From contig FN648785.1 in assembly GCA_000310025.1 (NCBI GenBank), forward strand, positions 1-61,284: a DNA stretch of 61,284 nt. The letters are read 5' to 3'. Positions within the stretch are counted from its first letter, which is position 1. Each line of letters begins with the position of its first letter. The position numbers were made by a program, and so were the translations under genes. Source of the DNA: Ectocarpus siliculosus (Eukaryota > Sar > Phaeophyceae > Ectocarpales > Ectocarpaceae). Below, piece after piece: positions 52,837-61,284 of this stretch. The notes beneath the pieces were generated by a model, which was not told where the DNA came from, made no database searches, and worked only from the letters and a program-made list of their open reading frames with translations.

Positions 52837-53853
52837 CAGTTTCGGAACAAAAAAAAACTGAAATAAGGAAATATAATTTGAGTTAAGTCATCGTTCTGAG
52901 GATCGTTCCTGACAGTCTCGCCAGAACCCAAGATAAGGGAAAAATAATCGATTTAACAGCGGAGGAGGGAGGCTCGTTTTGTGGAAATTTTTGCCAACTT
53001 TTCGATTTAGCAGCTTTCTTTGAAATAACACGTCAGGCACCACACACAAAACACATCATCAGGCACCACCCACACGCACACACAGTGTGCAAGAGCATGT
53101 CCAGCGGCCGCCCAAATAAAACCCAGCGCCCAGCACAAAGGCCCTGGAGTTGGCGCGCCACCAACACAGAAAGGGGGAGGCTGCACGGTCAGAAAACCAA
53201 GTTGGGGTTGGTTGTTGCGCGGGCTTTTAGGTCAGCAACACGCGCCCGTGACACACAGGTTCAGGCAAGGGGGAGAAAGAGCGCCGGAACGAACCGCGGC
53301 AACCGACGACGTAGAGGAGGTGGCAGCACCGCCAGCAAAGGGAAGAGAGGAGGAGGAAGAGCACGCAGTCGCCTTCTGGTGACGCGCCGCAAGAAGGAGT
53401 ATTCTCTGCTTCTACTTGAGAGAGCGTTTTTGACTTCGATGTGCCCCCGCCCCAAAAAAAACACCCTCTCCGAAACGCTTGAAATAAATGCGATACACAG
53501 CACTTCGTACAGGGCTGCCGGGCAGTATGTGTACTTCCTGTCGCTGTTCTGGTGCGGGTTCGTGTGCTGGCGTCAAGGGGGCAACAGACACGCACACGCA
53601 TGCATGCACGCACACTCAACAGCAGCAGTGGGAGCGCTGTGATCAGGGTGCATGCAGCTGTCACGGAGCGCACCACAAAAAACAGCAGTACCTGCGAACA
53701 GGGGAAGTTCGTTGAGTGACTGTCGTCCCACAGCCAATGACATGAAGCCGCCTTAAATCGAAAAATATTCGCCTGCAGGAAGTTTCCAGGAAACTTTCTT
53801 ATCTCAAATCTGTTTCCTTATCTCAGCAAATTTGGAGCCCCAGTCCGAAACTG
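52837..53853. mobile_element. 1.0-kb non-autonomous TIR element (third CAG...CTG family)
   Basis: Ends are CAGTTTCGGA at 52837 and TCCGAAACTG ending at 53853, with further matching GA(A/G)ATAAGGAAA just inside. TGA lies on both sides (52834-52836 and 53854-53856). The related uninterrupted sequence at 18136 supports a true insertion. Layout (CAG end, A/T-rich subterminal sequence, CA-rich leader, then a basic plus-strand frame from 53097) resembles the two pogo-like elements, but no transposase domain is visible. Confidence 0.6.
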
Positions 53854-53880
53854 TGAATAAGAAAAATAAAAAAATAATAA

Positions 53881-54084
53881 CTCCTGTGAAGATCCAACGC
53901 AAGGTCCAACGCAAGGGCGAAAGGTTTTTATTACCGCCCAAAAACCCAATCCGGAATAATACTCGGGGCAATCTTACAGACTATTTCGATTTTTTTTTCT
54001 TCTTTCCATGATCCAGTGTAGCTTCATGCTTTATATCGTGGGTACGCATACCCATCGCCGCACTCTTCTGAGAAGCTACCTATA
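53881..54084 (+). repeat. Dispersed ~180-bp repeat, copy B
   Basis: Matches 22691-22870; contains a short internal duplication (CCAACGCAAGG twice). It begins AACTCCTGTGAAGATCCAA, a block also present at 33719. Confidence 0.7.
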
Positions 54085-54686
54085 ACACAAACGAAGGCTT
54101 TTTCTATACACGTCACGATTTTTTTTTTTCCCTCGCCCGCCGCTCAACGAATCTACAATGCATATGGTGTCACAAGAACCACAGGCCAGAGAGAGACAGA
54201 GAGATTGAGAGAGTCAGACTGAGACCGACAAGCAGATACAGACAGACATAGAGAGAGAGCGGGAGTAGCAGGGTGCAAAACCTGACCGTTTGCGAGGCTG
54301 TGCATCAGCGATGTTGTGTTCGCTGGGGCTGATGTGGCCTCTTCGTTTGTTTTTGCTTTTCCGCCCCTTTACCTTCTTAGGTCTTCTTGCCTACACGCAG
54401 GCAACCTTGAGCCAAATTTTACGTGTGTGCCATGCACTTCCAACCACCGTATCAGAAAACCAGAGCCAAATTTTGTTCGGCTACACAAACTGCAAGAGAA
54501 ATAATTCTAATTTCCGGATAGCAAGTGTCCGGGCAGGTGCACGCAATATAGTCTAGGACCCTTCCACGTCGCCCCTCCCCCCCAAATCAAATATTCGGAT
54601 TTATTTACCGCGGAACCCGCCATAGGACAGCAAGCACAGACAGCCAGCACACGAGAGAGCGAATTGCCGGAGTCCCCAACGTAGAG
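54085..54686. other. Upstream region of the glycosyltransferase gene
   Basis: A T-run near 54120 and a GAGA-type simple repeat at 54187-54263. The short frame at 54290-54556 is hydrophobic but lacks support. Probably promoter and 5' leader. Confidence 0.4.
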
Positions 54687-55276
54687 ATGGTGGGACGATT
54701 GTGCCGCTGCCACGCCCTCATCCTACTCCTCTTCAGCACCGCTGCTGCTTCCGAGGATGGTACGCAACAGCAAGAACACGGCCGTCACGGCCGTCTCAGC
54801 AGCCCACTTTTTGAAACTTCGGAGTCTCCACCAAGCATTATATTGGATGATGGCGCTGCTGCTGGGGTGGGTCAGCCAGAGACCAACCGGTGTTCGGATC
54901 TAGATCTATCCGTCTTCTCCACAGGCATGCAATGCGGAACACCTCTGTCAGCACCTTGCTTTCAATTGAATTCTACAGCGTGTATGGGGAATGCCGGGAT
55001 CTATGTTTTCGATTCGGAGTGTTCGCTCTTGGAGACTAGCAAGTTGCGCGCTCAGGATGAAGGAAAAAAAGTTAGCTCGACTCGGATGCACCATCACTAC
55101 GTCGAATGGGTTCTACGAAACGAAGCCGAGCAAATGGGCATGCTGGCGGAAACGTACGAGTCAGCCTGCATTTTAGTGCATGTGTCACCGGGAAGTACTA
55201 AGCCATGTGCGGTGGATCAACCCCGGTGGAGCGGCGGCGCCAATCATCTCCTCGTTGATATGTCCGACAATGGGAG
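54687..55276 (+). CDS. Exostosin-like (GT47-type) glycosyltransferase, first exon
   Basis: ATG 54687 opens a 197-codon exon that ends in phase 2 at GGGAG|GTGAGA. The first 22 residues are a signal peptide or signal anchor (CHALILLLFSTAAASE). After a variable, Cys-containing lumenal stem the sequence reads NAGIYVFDSECSLLETSKLR, MHHHYVEWVLRNEAEQM, ETYESACILVHVSP and RWSGGANHLLVDMSDN. Exostosin-family enzymes show the same order: a GIYVYD-like start, a helix before ESAC, then W-x-GG-x-NHLL-x-D. They transfer sugars to cell-wall or extracellular polysaccharides in the Golgi. The catalytic C-terminal half must lie in later exons; none is clearly joined here. Confidence 0.7.
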
Positions 55277-55483
55277 GTGAGAGTGGCGAAAAAGCGCGAA
55301 CTACACTTATTTTGTTGTGTGTTTCCGCGGCGTCGTATGTGCCGGGTTTTGCGACCACGGGCTCCCCATTTTTGTGGACTACAGAACTAATCATGCAATG
55401 TGAGGAACAAATAAATGTGAGCTGGCACAGCAGTATACGGTTTTGTTGTCGTTTTCTTCCACATCGACACACTAGGGCGGCGT

Positions 55484-55732
55484 ATGAGCCGCGGGGTAGC
55501 TACTCAATATCTCGCAGTAGTAGCTGCGATGCTGATTGATGATGGTGCACGAATGAATCCCGCCGACACACAGCAGCGTGAGAATATCGTTTGTTGTGCA
55601 GCAACGTGTGCACCAGAGGGAAAGTGGATGAATCGAGTTTTATATCCGAGGGGACTTCTGGGGCAAAAATGCATGAATCGTGAGCAAAAATACCACATCC
55701 CGTTCGACTGTGGGTATATCTCGAATGGGTAG
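55484..55732 (+). CDS. Possible downstream exon, unknown
   Basis: A Cys-containing, protein-like frame (QYLAVVAAMLIDDGARMNPA, NRVLYPRGLLGQKCMNREQK) ends with a stop at 55732. It could belong to the glycosyltransferase gene upstream, but neither acceptor nor phase is clear. Confidence 0.25.
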   Translation: MSRGVATQYLAVVAAMLIDDGARMNPADTQQRENIVCCAATCAPEGKWMNRVLYPRGLLGQKCMNREQKYHIPFDCGYISNG

Positions 55733-56383
55733 CCTTGCTGTGTGTGTTTTTATTATTCCTTGATTTTTTATTATTCCGTAATTAAATGTTTGAGGCTCCA
55801 GAGCTCCAAGTATATATTTTTGTTCCGAGACGAACAGACTGCTCTCTCTCTATCTCCCTCTCTCCCTCTTCCTCCTCTCTCCTCGTTTTTGCAGCAAACA
55901 TTACCACCGCTGTTACAACAGCAAAAACACAGCACACAGTCATAACAACGCCGCCACCATCGCCAGCCCCCAACCAAGCTTTCGGGCCTGCCCGAAAGAT
56001 TTTTTGATGTGCTGCATGCGTATCAACGCGTACGTGAGGTTGCCGCATGCTGCTGCACCCTCTCTTTTCCCCTCTGCCCTCCTCTCTCGTCGTGCTCCTT
56101 TTTTTTCTTCCTCGCTTTCTCTGATGGTGCCGCCATCGCACGCAAGCACAGACGAACTAACGAACAGACACAGTTCTACAAGGCTCGCCGCGTAGCTTAT
56201 AGGCTGCCCCGTTATTTTTGTGGGGGGGAGGGCGGCCCTTTCTAGTCGGCATGGCGGGGAGGCTGGAGGTTGTTATTGCCGTTGATGCACAGGGCGTGCG
56301 TATGTATGTATGTGTATAGGCCTGTCTGCCTGTCTTCTTTTCTCAATAAAATAACCCCTCTCTCGTTTTCGCTTTGGCACAAG
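55733..56383. other. Spacer or intron
   Basis: Pyrimidine-rich (55840-55890) and mixed sequence with no supported exon. Confidence 0.35.
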
Positions 56384-56518
56384 AAAAAAGACAAGGACCA
56401 ACGGTTTGTATTCATCAACGTGCCTGAGTGCCAACATACAGAGTATCAGCTAGCGTGGGTTGGGGGCGCTTTTGACAGAGACGAACGCGCCTTGTCCGCT
56501 ATTCGTTCACTACGTTAG
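56384..56518 (+). CDS. Possible terminal exon
   Basis: After a pyrimidine-rich acceptor (GCTTTGGCACAAG) the frame reads KKDKDQRFVFINVPECQHT and AWVGGAFDRDERALSAIRSL, then TAG 56516-56518. Same strand as the glycosyltransferase exon 1.1 kb upstream and perhaps its last exon; the exons between are not identified. Confidence 0.35.
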   Translation, partial: KKDKDQRFVFINVPECQHTEYQLAWVGGAFDRDERALSAIRSLR

Positions 56519-56922
56519 GGTGTGCATAATATTCGTATCACCTTGAAAAAAGAAAGGCACTCTCTAATTTCGCATGCTGCTTGTTTCCGGTTGATCAAAT
56601 TTGGCTGCACCACAACGGCAGCCCACCTGCCCAACACCAGCTGTCCGAGGATGTATTGGCGTAGACTGACAGTGACTCCTAGTCTCAGCTGATACCTCGC
56701 ATAGCGCGCAGAGGGAGTGGAGGATTCCAGAATATCTGTCGTTGATTTCTATTGACTTGCGGACCCCTCGGGGCCAGTTTATTTGAGTGCCGCGGGTATC
56801 TTCCCGTGCCGGTACCGAAGGGGTCTGGCATGTTTCTGACATGTTTCTCCGTGGTCGGTCCGCAGTCAGCAGCCATGGATAGGAAAGATGCCATGGATAC
56901 GGTGTTGGGAGGTTCTGAGACG
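56519..56922. other. Spacer between gene and retroelement
   Basis: No supported gene. Minus frame 56564-56935 runs into the retroelement repeat and is not convincing. Confidence 0.35.
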
Positions 56923-57112
56923 TTTTGTCTCTCACTTCCCGAAAAATGCCATTTTTAGTATTGTGTCGCCGCGCAAAGGCCGGGTCTTGGAGGTAGAACT
57001 CTCTCCCTCCTTCCCGGCCCTTAGCCTACTAAGGAATCCACACGCTTCCTTAAGTAATAAGAACCAGGCTGACGACATTCCGCTGGTCGCCCAGCTTGGA
57101 CACAAACCTCCC
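56923..57112 (-). repeat. Split direct repeat B2
   Basis: 190 bp, same orientation as 57815-58004, with four mismatches. It contains CCGCGCAAAGGCCGGGTCTT and GCTGACGACATTCCGCTGGT. Confidence 0.92.
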
Positions 57113-57814
57113 CACAAACCTCCATGCCTTTCCATGCTCTGCTCAAGCCTTCGCTTTTTGCCCGCGCTTACCTCGGCTTACCGGTCGTTCCATGTCCTGC
57201 CCTTTGGCCAGAGACACGCTTACCTTGACCACACCCTTCGCATTATTCGGCCTTTCCATGCCCTGCTCAAGCCTAGAACATGCTTCCTCGACCTTCTGGC
57301 CTTTCCATGTCTCGCTCTCGCCAACAACATGCTTACCTCGGCTTAACCGGTCGTTCCGTGCCCTGCTGCTCAGCAGCCAGAGACACGCTGACCTTGACCC
57401 TATTTTTTTTTCATCATTTGCCTTCCCATGCCCTGCTTCAGCCTAGAACACGCTACCCATGTCTAGCTTCCGCCCGAGACACGCTTACCTCGGCTTCAAA
57501 AACAAGAAGAAAAATAAATAAAAATGAACCGACGATGCTCTTGCTCTCTTTCTCTGTCTGTCTCCTCCCTTCCGTACGCTCGCTTCCTTCTTCTTCCTCC
57601 TCTGTCTCTCTTCTACTCCTCCTCCTCTTGTTTGTTTGTTGTCTTGCTCTTTCGTTCAGATGTTTCTTCTGTTGTGGGCAAGGTGCATCTCTTTCTTTTC
57701 TTTTCTTTTCGGTACACATTCTTACCTATCTATCAATTATCTCTTACCTACGGTGCCCCCTTTGATATTTCTAACCGTTCTGCCAACACCAGGTTGTACA
57801 ACACAACCTTCCAC
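57113..57814 (-). repeat. A2 block with internal tandem repeats
   Basis: 702 bp between the B copies. It contains a unit of about 165 bp repeated near 57168 and 57332 (ACCTCGGCTTA(A)CCGGTCGTTCC and CCAGAGACACGCT) and smaller CCATGCCCTGCT(C/T)(C)A blocks, then a pyrimidine-rich stretch (57538-57720). By structure it should match an A1 copy beyond the right edge. Confidence 0.7.
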
Positions 57815-58004
57815 TTTTGTCTCTCACTTCCCGAAAAATGCCATTTTTATTATTGTGTCGCCGCGCAAAGGCCGGGTCTTGGAGTTAGAACTCTCTCCCT
57901 CCTTCCCGGCCCTTAGCATACTAAGGAATCCACACGCTTCCTTAAGTAATAAGAACCAGGCTGACGACATTCCGCTGGTAGCCCAGCTTGGACACAAACC
58001 TCCC
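57815..58004 (-). repeat. Split direct repeat B1
   Basis: 190 bp; it ends two bases before the recombinase stop codon at 58006. 98% identical to 56923-57112. Confidence 0.92.
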
Positions 58005-58005
58005 A

Positions 58006-59199
58006 TCACGAAGTCTTGTTCTTCTTACTTCTGGATCCCTCTTCCTTATTTCTTCCCCATTCCGTCCCTTGCCCCGGCTGTCTCTCCAATACCCCTTCCC
58101 CGTTTTCCAACACCGCCGACACCCATGCTGGGTCTTGCATATTCGCCCTTACGTATGCCATGAATGCGTTCGACGACCACCTCCCTTCCTTCTTTATCAC
58201 AGCCTCCGGTACCCCTTTCGCGGCCAGCCTCGTCGCCCCACCTATCCTTCCCGAATGTAACGCGAACTCTTCCGGTTTCAGCTTCGCTCCTGCCCCTTTT
58301 CCTTCCTTCGACCACATCTTTGACACCGCTCTTATCCCCTTCCTCATCTGCTCTGTCGCCTTCCTTCTCTGCCATACCTCCCACTTCCCTTCCCTTCTGT
58401 GTACCATCAATGGTGCCGTTGCACTTAGTCCTTCACTTCCATAAATCCCGAATAGTTCCAACATCAATTCCACCGCTCCATTCGCCCTCCCCCTCTCCCT
58501 GACCAGCACCGCTCCTTTCCTCCCTTGATCTCCCTTCGAGCCTCTCATCTGCACTTCTATCTTATCTGCCCTTAACCTATCCGGTCCTTCCAGCTGCTTA
58601 TCGCCCTCGAAGAATGCCACACCCCCCCTGCACAGGCAGTACACTTCGTGGATTTTCCCATCCTTTTCCGCAAACAACTCTGACGCCCTCAACATCAGCA
58701 GATATGTCAAGGCCAATCCGATCCATAGCACTCTTCCCCCTGCACCCTCACCGCCAACACTCTGCTGCATTCCACTCAACATTCCCCATGTCAAAGGTCT
58801 CCTCACTCTAGCTTGTGTGCTTTTCTCCACGTGCCCTCTCTTATTACCTTGCGCTACCCCTTTGATGTACGGGTTACTCAACGGCAAAGACATGTTCTGA
58901 AACTGTTGATGATAGAAGTTTACCGCCACGAGCTTCCTCATTATCGTCGAATCCCTATTTCCTAGGAACGCACTACAGTAAGCCATGTACTCCGCCAGCT
59001 CCTCCACTATCTCCCCTTCCTCCGACCCGTTCGCAATCCATGGACTCTTCTGCACTCGTTCCCTCCACTTTATCCACATGTTCCAAGCCCCCGTGCAAGT
59101 TTTTCTAGTCGACGCTGCAACTCTCCCAAGTGCGTAGCTTCGCGCAAAATCTCTGCACATCGCTGCTGCTCCTCGACCTTCAGCTCCTGCGCCTGCCAA
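58006..59199 (-). CDS. Tyrosine recombinase (397 codons)
   Basis: An intact frame with the Arg-His-Arg-Tyr set of tyrosine recombinases: Arg in LTYLLMLRASEL, HSGRIGGAT (His, Arg), then GRWSSNAFMAYVR (Trp/His position and the nucleophile Tyr). The N-terminal core-binding region includes STRKTCTGAWNMWIKWR. In DIRS/Ngaro/PAT elements it integrates a circular cDNA without a target duplication. It overlaps the RNase H frame by about 130 bp in another frame, as usual for this group. The basic C-terminal tail runs to the start of repeat B1. Confidence 0.92.
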   Translation of the reverse strand: MAGAGAEGRGAAAMCRDFARSYALGRVAASTRKTCTGAWNMWIKWRERVQKSPWIANGSEEGEIVEELAEYMAYCSAFLGNRDSTIMRKLVAVNFYHQQFQNMSLPLSNPYIKGVAQGNKRGHVEKSTQARVRRPLTWGMLSGMQQSVGGEGAGGRVLWIGLALTYLLMLRASELFAEKDGKIHEVYCLCRGGVAFFEGDKQLEGPDRLRADKIEVQMRGSKGDQGRKGAVLVRERGRANGAVELMLELFGIYGSEGLSATAPLMVHRREGKWEVWQRRKATEQMRKGIRAVSKMWSKEGKGAGAKLKPEEFALHSGRIGGATRLAAKGVPEAVIKKEGRWSSNAFMAYVRANMQDPAWVSAVLENGEGVLERQPGQGTEWGRNKEEGSRSKKNKTS

Positions 59200-60083
59200 C
59201 GTGTTCCGGGCGATTCCGATTGCAATTTGTCAGCGATCTCTCCTTCCTTCCATCTTGTTATGCCATCTGCTAGCCTATTCTCCACGCCCGGTACATGCCT
59301 CGCCTGGAAACACCAACCCCCAATCGTCTCCAAAGCTCCCATCATCCTCATCAGTGCCCCTACCCTCGCCTTCTTCTTCCCCCCCCCCCCACACTTCTTC
59401 ACCCACGACACGGCGCTCTCGTTGTCCGCCCTCATCATCACCGCCTCTCCTTCCCGCTCCGGCCTATCCCCCCTCGAAATCACCATCACATACGCCGTCA
59501 TTACCATCGCCATCAGTTCTAGCACGTTTATGCATATAAAGTCCCCTTCTCCCTTCTGCCTCGCCCTGATCGTCCTTCCTTGTACCTCCTCCGGCAACTC
59601 GTACCTCCAGAACACCCTCGTTTCCATGCAAACGCCCCCCAACGCTCTCGTTGACGCATCCGAAAACCAACTCCTCGAAGGAACTTGCTTGGCAAAGCTG
59701 AACGACGCCGCCGTTATCTTACTGCCCACCTCCCCCGCCCCTCTCCCTAGATACCACCGCCACCACCCCACCTCTGCCCTAAACTCCCATGTCAGCTTCA
59801 CTACCTTGCGTGCTTGCGCCTTCTTCCTATGTCTGCCCCACGCGTCCCCCCCTCCGGCCCGTTCCACCCCATTCAGATGCAGCCCGGCAAGCTGCAGAAG
59901 CCTGTGTACGAAGTAACGGCCGGGCCTGATAACGAAGGCCGCGTGGTGCAGCTTACCTGCCAACACCAATACCTCGCGCACGGTAGCCTGCTTCCTGTGC
60001 TCTGGCCATTCCGCTAACCTTTCTCTCAAATCCTGCACTTTCTGTTCTGGCAATGAAATCGTTCCTGCTTCGGTATCCACCAA
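59070..60083 (-). CDS. RNase H region of the YR retrotransposon
   Basis: Contains RT-connection sequence (GKLHHAAFVIRPGRYFVHRL) and a DIRS-type RNase H with acidic residues in WFSDASTRALGG, INVLELMAMVM, MMRADNESAVSW and LADGITRWKEG. It removes RNA from the cDNA hybrid. The true protein begins in the RT frames upstream; a frame change near 60080 separates them. Confidence 0.88.
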   Translation of the reverse strand: MVDTEAGTISLPEQKVQDLRERLAEWPEHRKQATVREVLVLAGKLHHAAFVIRPGRYFVHRLLQLAGLHLNGVERAGGGDAWGRHRKKAQARKVVKLTWEFRAEVGWWRWYLGRGAGEVGSKITAASFSFAKQVPSRSWFSDASTRALGGVCMETRVFWRYELPEEVQGRTIRARQKGEGDFICINVLELMAMVMTAYVMVISRGDRPEREGEAVMMRADNESAVSWVKKCGGGGKKKARVGALMRMMGALETIGGWCFQARHVPGVENRLADGITRWKEGEIADKLQSESPGTRWQAQELKVEEQQRCAEILREATHLGELQRRLEKLARGLGTCG

Positions 60084-60510
60084 TCACCCTAATACCACAT
60101 GTTCCGTCCTCCAGTCTGTCATCTTTTTTGCGGGGCAGTACTGGCTCCTCCTGCTCATCCCTCTCCCCTAATAATACGTGGTGAGTGGACGCAAGTCCCT
60201 TCGTCAACTCCAGACACCGCTCCCCCTTGTCTTCCCACTGCACTTCCACACTAATCGCATCGTCCACGAAGAACCGCACAAACGCCGGATCATTCTTCCC
60301 CCCCCCCACCGCCGGCTGCACCTTACACTGCGGTGGGATCGGCACTATCCCTTTCCCCGTTGGCGGAGCTATCTTTACGTGTGCCGCTGCCCGTACCCCA
60401 GAAGGCGTACCCCAGAAGGCGTTACCCGTACTGTGTCTCTTGTCGTCTGTCGGTGTACGTGTTCTATCGCCGACGCCACCAGCCCCCACCACCCAGGACT
60501 GCCCCGCCAT
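59953..60510 (-). pseudogene. Reverse transcriptase palm with FVDD motif (frameshifted)
   Basis: Middle RT part: TGNAFWGTPSGV, then FVRFFVDDAISVEVQW carrying the catalytic Asp pair (FVDD in place of YxDD, common in DIRS-like RTs). Frame changes on either side: one at about 60395-60425, where a 14-bp unit is duplicated in tandem, and one at about 60080. Confidence 0.8.
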
Positions 60511-60704
60511 CCGAACTGCAACCGAAGGTCTACCACCAGGAATTCCCCTATCACATACCCGAAAGCCGGCGCCCCTGCTGGGTCTACTGGAATTTGGCGA
60601 AACGCGCTCTTCACGTCCATTTTTTGCAACAAAATCGACCTCCTTGGATACCTAGCTCTCAACCCCAGGAACCGTTCTAACACCTCCTTCATTACAGTCG
60701 CCAT
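60375..60704 (-). pseudogene. Reverse transcriptase fingers/palm segment (frameshifted)
   Basis: Encodes LLQKMDVKSAFRQIPVDP (first catalytic Asp region), GAPAFGYVIGEFLVVDLRLQ and FGWRGSPGWWG, the typical order of a DIRS-like RT, then passes into the 14-bp duplication and loses frame. Confidence 0.82.
60393..60420. repeat. 14-bp tandem duplication in RT
   Basis: GTACCCCAGAAGGC occurs twice in tandem. Length is not a multiple of three, so it changes the RT frame. Confidence 0.9.
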
Positions 60705-61192
60705 CCCGACGCCGGAATTTCTTCAAAACAAGTGGTGGCATTCACCGGCCGCCCTTCCCCCCCCGTTGCTTCCGCTACTGGTATAGTCAAATCGTGTATC
60801 ACCCGAAGTTTCTCTTTCTCTTCGACCACCCCGACCGGGGACACGCGCAAACCCGGAATTTTTTCTGCAACTTTCCTCTTGAACAACACCGCCCTGCCTG
60901 CTTCCACGTCCTCTACCACCTTCTGCCAAATCGCTCCGTGCCATTTTTGCGGGCTCGGATGGTTCCCGTACGCTAACTCATGCTTCAGGTCTCCCCCCGG
61001 TCCTACTGCGATGGGTACCCCCACTTCTGCAATTTTTACCAGCACGTCCACGTGTTCAAAGCTCCCAAAACTTCCGGCAATCTGTTTCGCATCCATATGA
61101 GGCGCCAACAAACGGCCACCCAGACTCCGCACGACATGTCCGATACCACCTCCGCTAGCATCTATCATCTCTTCCTTCGGGGGGGGGGGCAC
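60692..61192 (-). pseudogene. N-terminal RT part of the YR retrotransposon
   Basis: Encodes GGDLKHELAYGNHPSPQKW, VLFKRKVAEKIPGLRVSP and EEKEKLRVIHDLTIP, matching the region before the RT fingers in DIRS/Ngaro polyproteins. The frame changes near 60700-60720. Gag and A1 should lie to the right. A G-run (minus C-run) at 61179-61188 may hide another indel. Confidence 0.75.
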
Positions 61193-61284
61193 TCAAAAGG
61201 GGTTCACTCGCTGTTTCAGTTTTTGCATAGGGGGGAAAAAGGCACGGGGCGGATACGGGGGCCAAACTCTCAGACAACACGGCC

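Larger units (their letters stand above)
56923..61284 (-). mobile_element. Tyrosine-recombinase retrotransposon with split direct repeats (Ngaro/PAT-like), 5' end outside window
   Basis: Minus-strand order RT, RNase H, tyrosine recombinase, with the recombinase frame overlapping the end of the RNase H frame. Downstream of the recombinase stop come a 190-bp repeat (57815-58004), a 702-bp middle block, then a second copy of the 190-bp repeat (56923-57112). That is the B1-A2-B2 end of the split-direct-repeat plan A1-ORFs-B1-A2-B2 known from PAT and Ngaro elements; A1 should lie right of the window. No methyltransferase domain is seen. The RT part is spread over three frames. Confidence 0.88.

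Noticed and set aside
53085-53642. Basic 185-codon plus frame as a transposase
   Set aside because: Arg/Gly-rich with no HTH, zinc or DDE motifs; it lies in a non-autonomous element.

Overview
The window looks like nuclear DNA of a photosynthetic eukaryote that also makes flagella. It carries spliced genes with GT-AG introns of roughly 90-900 bp, a plastid protein with a twin-arginine thylakoid signal, and a homologue of the axonemal CFAP97D/Hemingway family. The transposon load is heavy (Ty3/gypsy, pogo-like, Ngaro/PAT-like). Red algae lack flagella, so a brown alga or another photosynthetic stramenopile fits best. That is inference, because no rRNA or plastid gene is present to fix the taxon. 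Genes were found by reading splice junctions; most long open frames are shadows.

Layout. 1-2293 (+): four-exon, 5'-truncated gene for a thylakoid-targeted SnoaL/NTF2-like protein. 2.3-3.7 kb: decayed plus-strand reading frame. 3.6-9.2 kb (-): large acidic disordered proteins or exons, plus a 68-bp perfect palindrome bounded by 5-bp direct repeats. 9.9-12.1 kb (-): a tail-anchored-looking protein and the CFAP97D-like gene, separated by a small MITE-like repeat. 15.1-17.5 kb (+): multi-exon zinc-finger gene. 19.3-20.6 kb: tandem satellite. 21-24.7 kb: short gene fragments. 25.7-27.6 kb: element with long inverted ends. 28.4-31.4 kb (+): exons of unknown genes. 33.9-35.3 and 35.3-39.0 kb: two pogo-like DNA transposons 10 bp apart, the first an internally deleted relative of the second. 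39.2-52.7 kb (-): a 13.5-kb Ty3/gypsy chromovirus with near-identical LTRs. 52.8-53.9 kb: a third TIR element with a paralogous empty site at 18.1 kb. 54.7-55.3 kb (+): first exon of an exostosin-like glycosyltransferase. 56.9-61.3 kb (-): a tyrosine-recombinase retrotransposon with split direct repeats, running off the right edge.

The most unusual feature is in the Ty3/gypsy element. Its polyprotein carries a complete-looking NADAR (YbiA-type) domain between nucleocapsid and protease, and a chromodomain followed by a Tudor-like segment at the C terminus. NADAR proteins act on ADP-ribose or N-glycosidic nucleotide derivatives, and some reverse ADP-ribosylation of guanine in DNA. A retroelement carrying one could be countering an ADP-ribosylation-based host defence.

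Many coding regions here (retroelements, transposases, apparent host exons) are broken by single-base indels or short tandem duplications whose length is not a multiple of three. The Ty3/gypsy LTRs differ at only one of 268 positions, so some of these breaks may be assembly errors rather than old decay.
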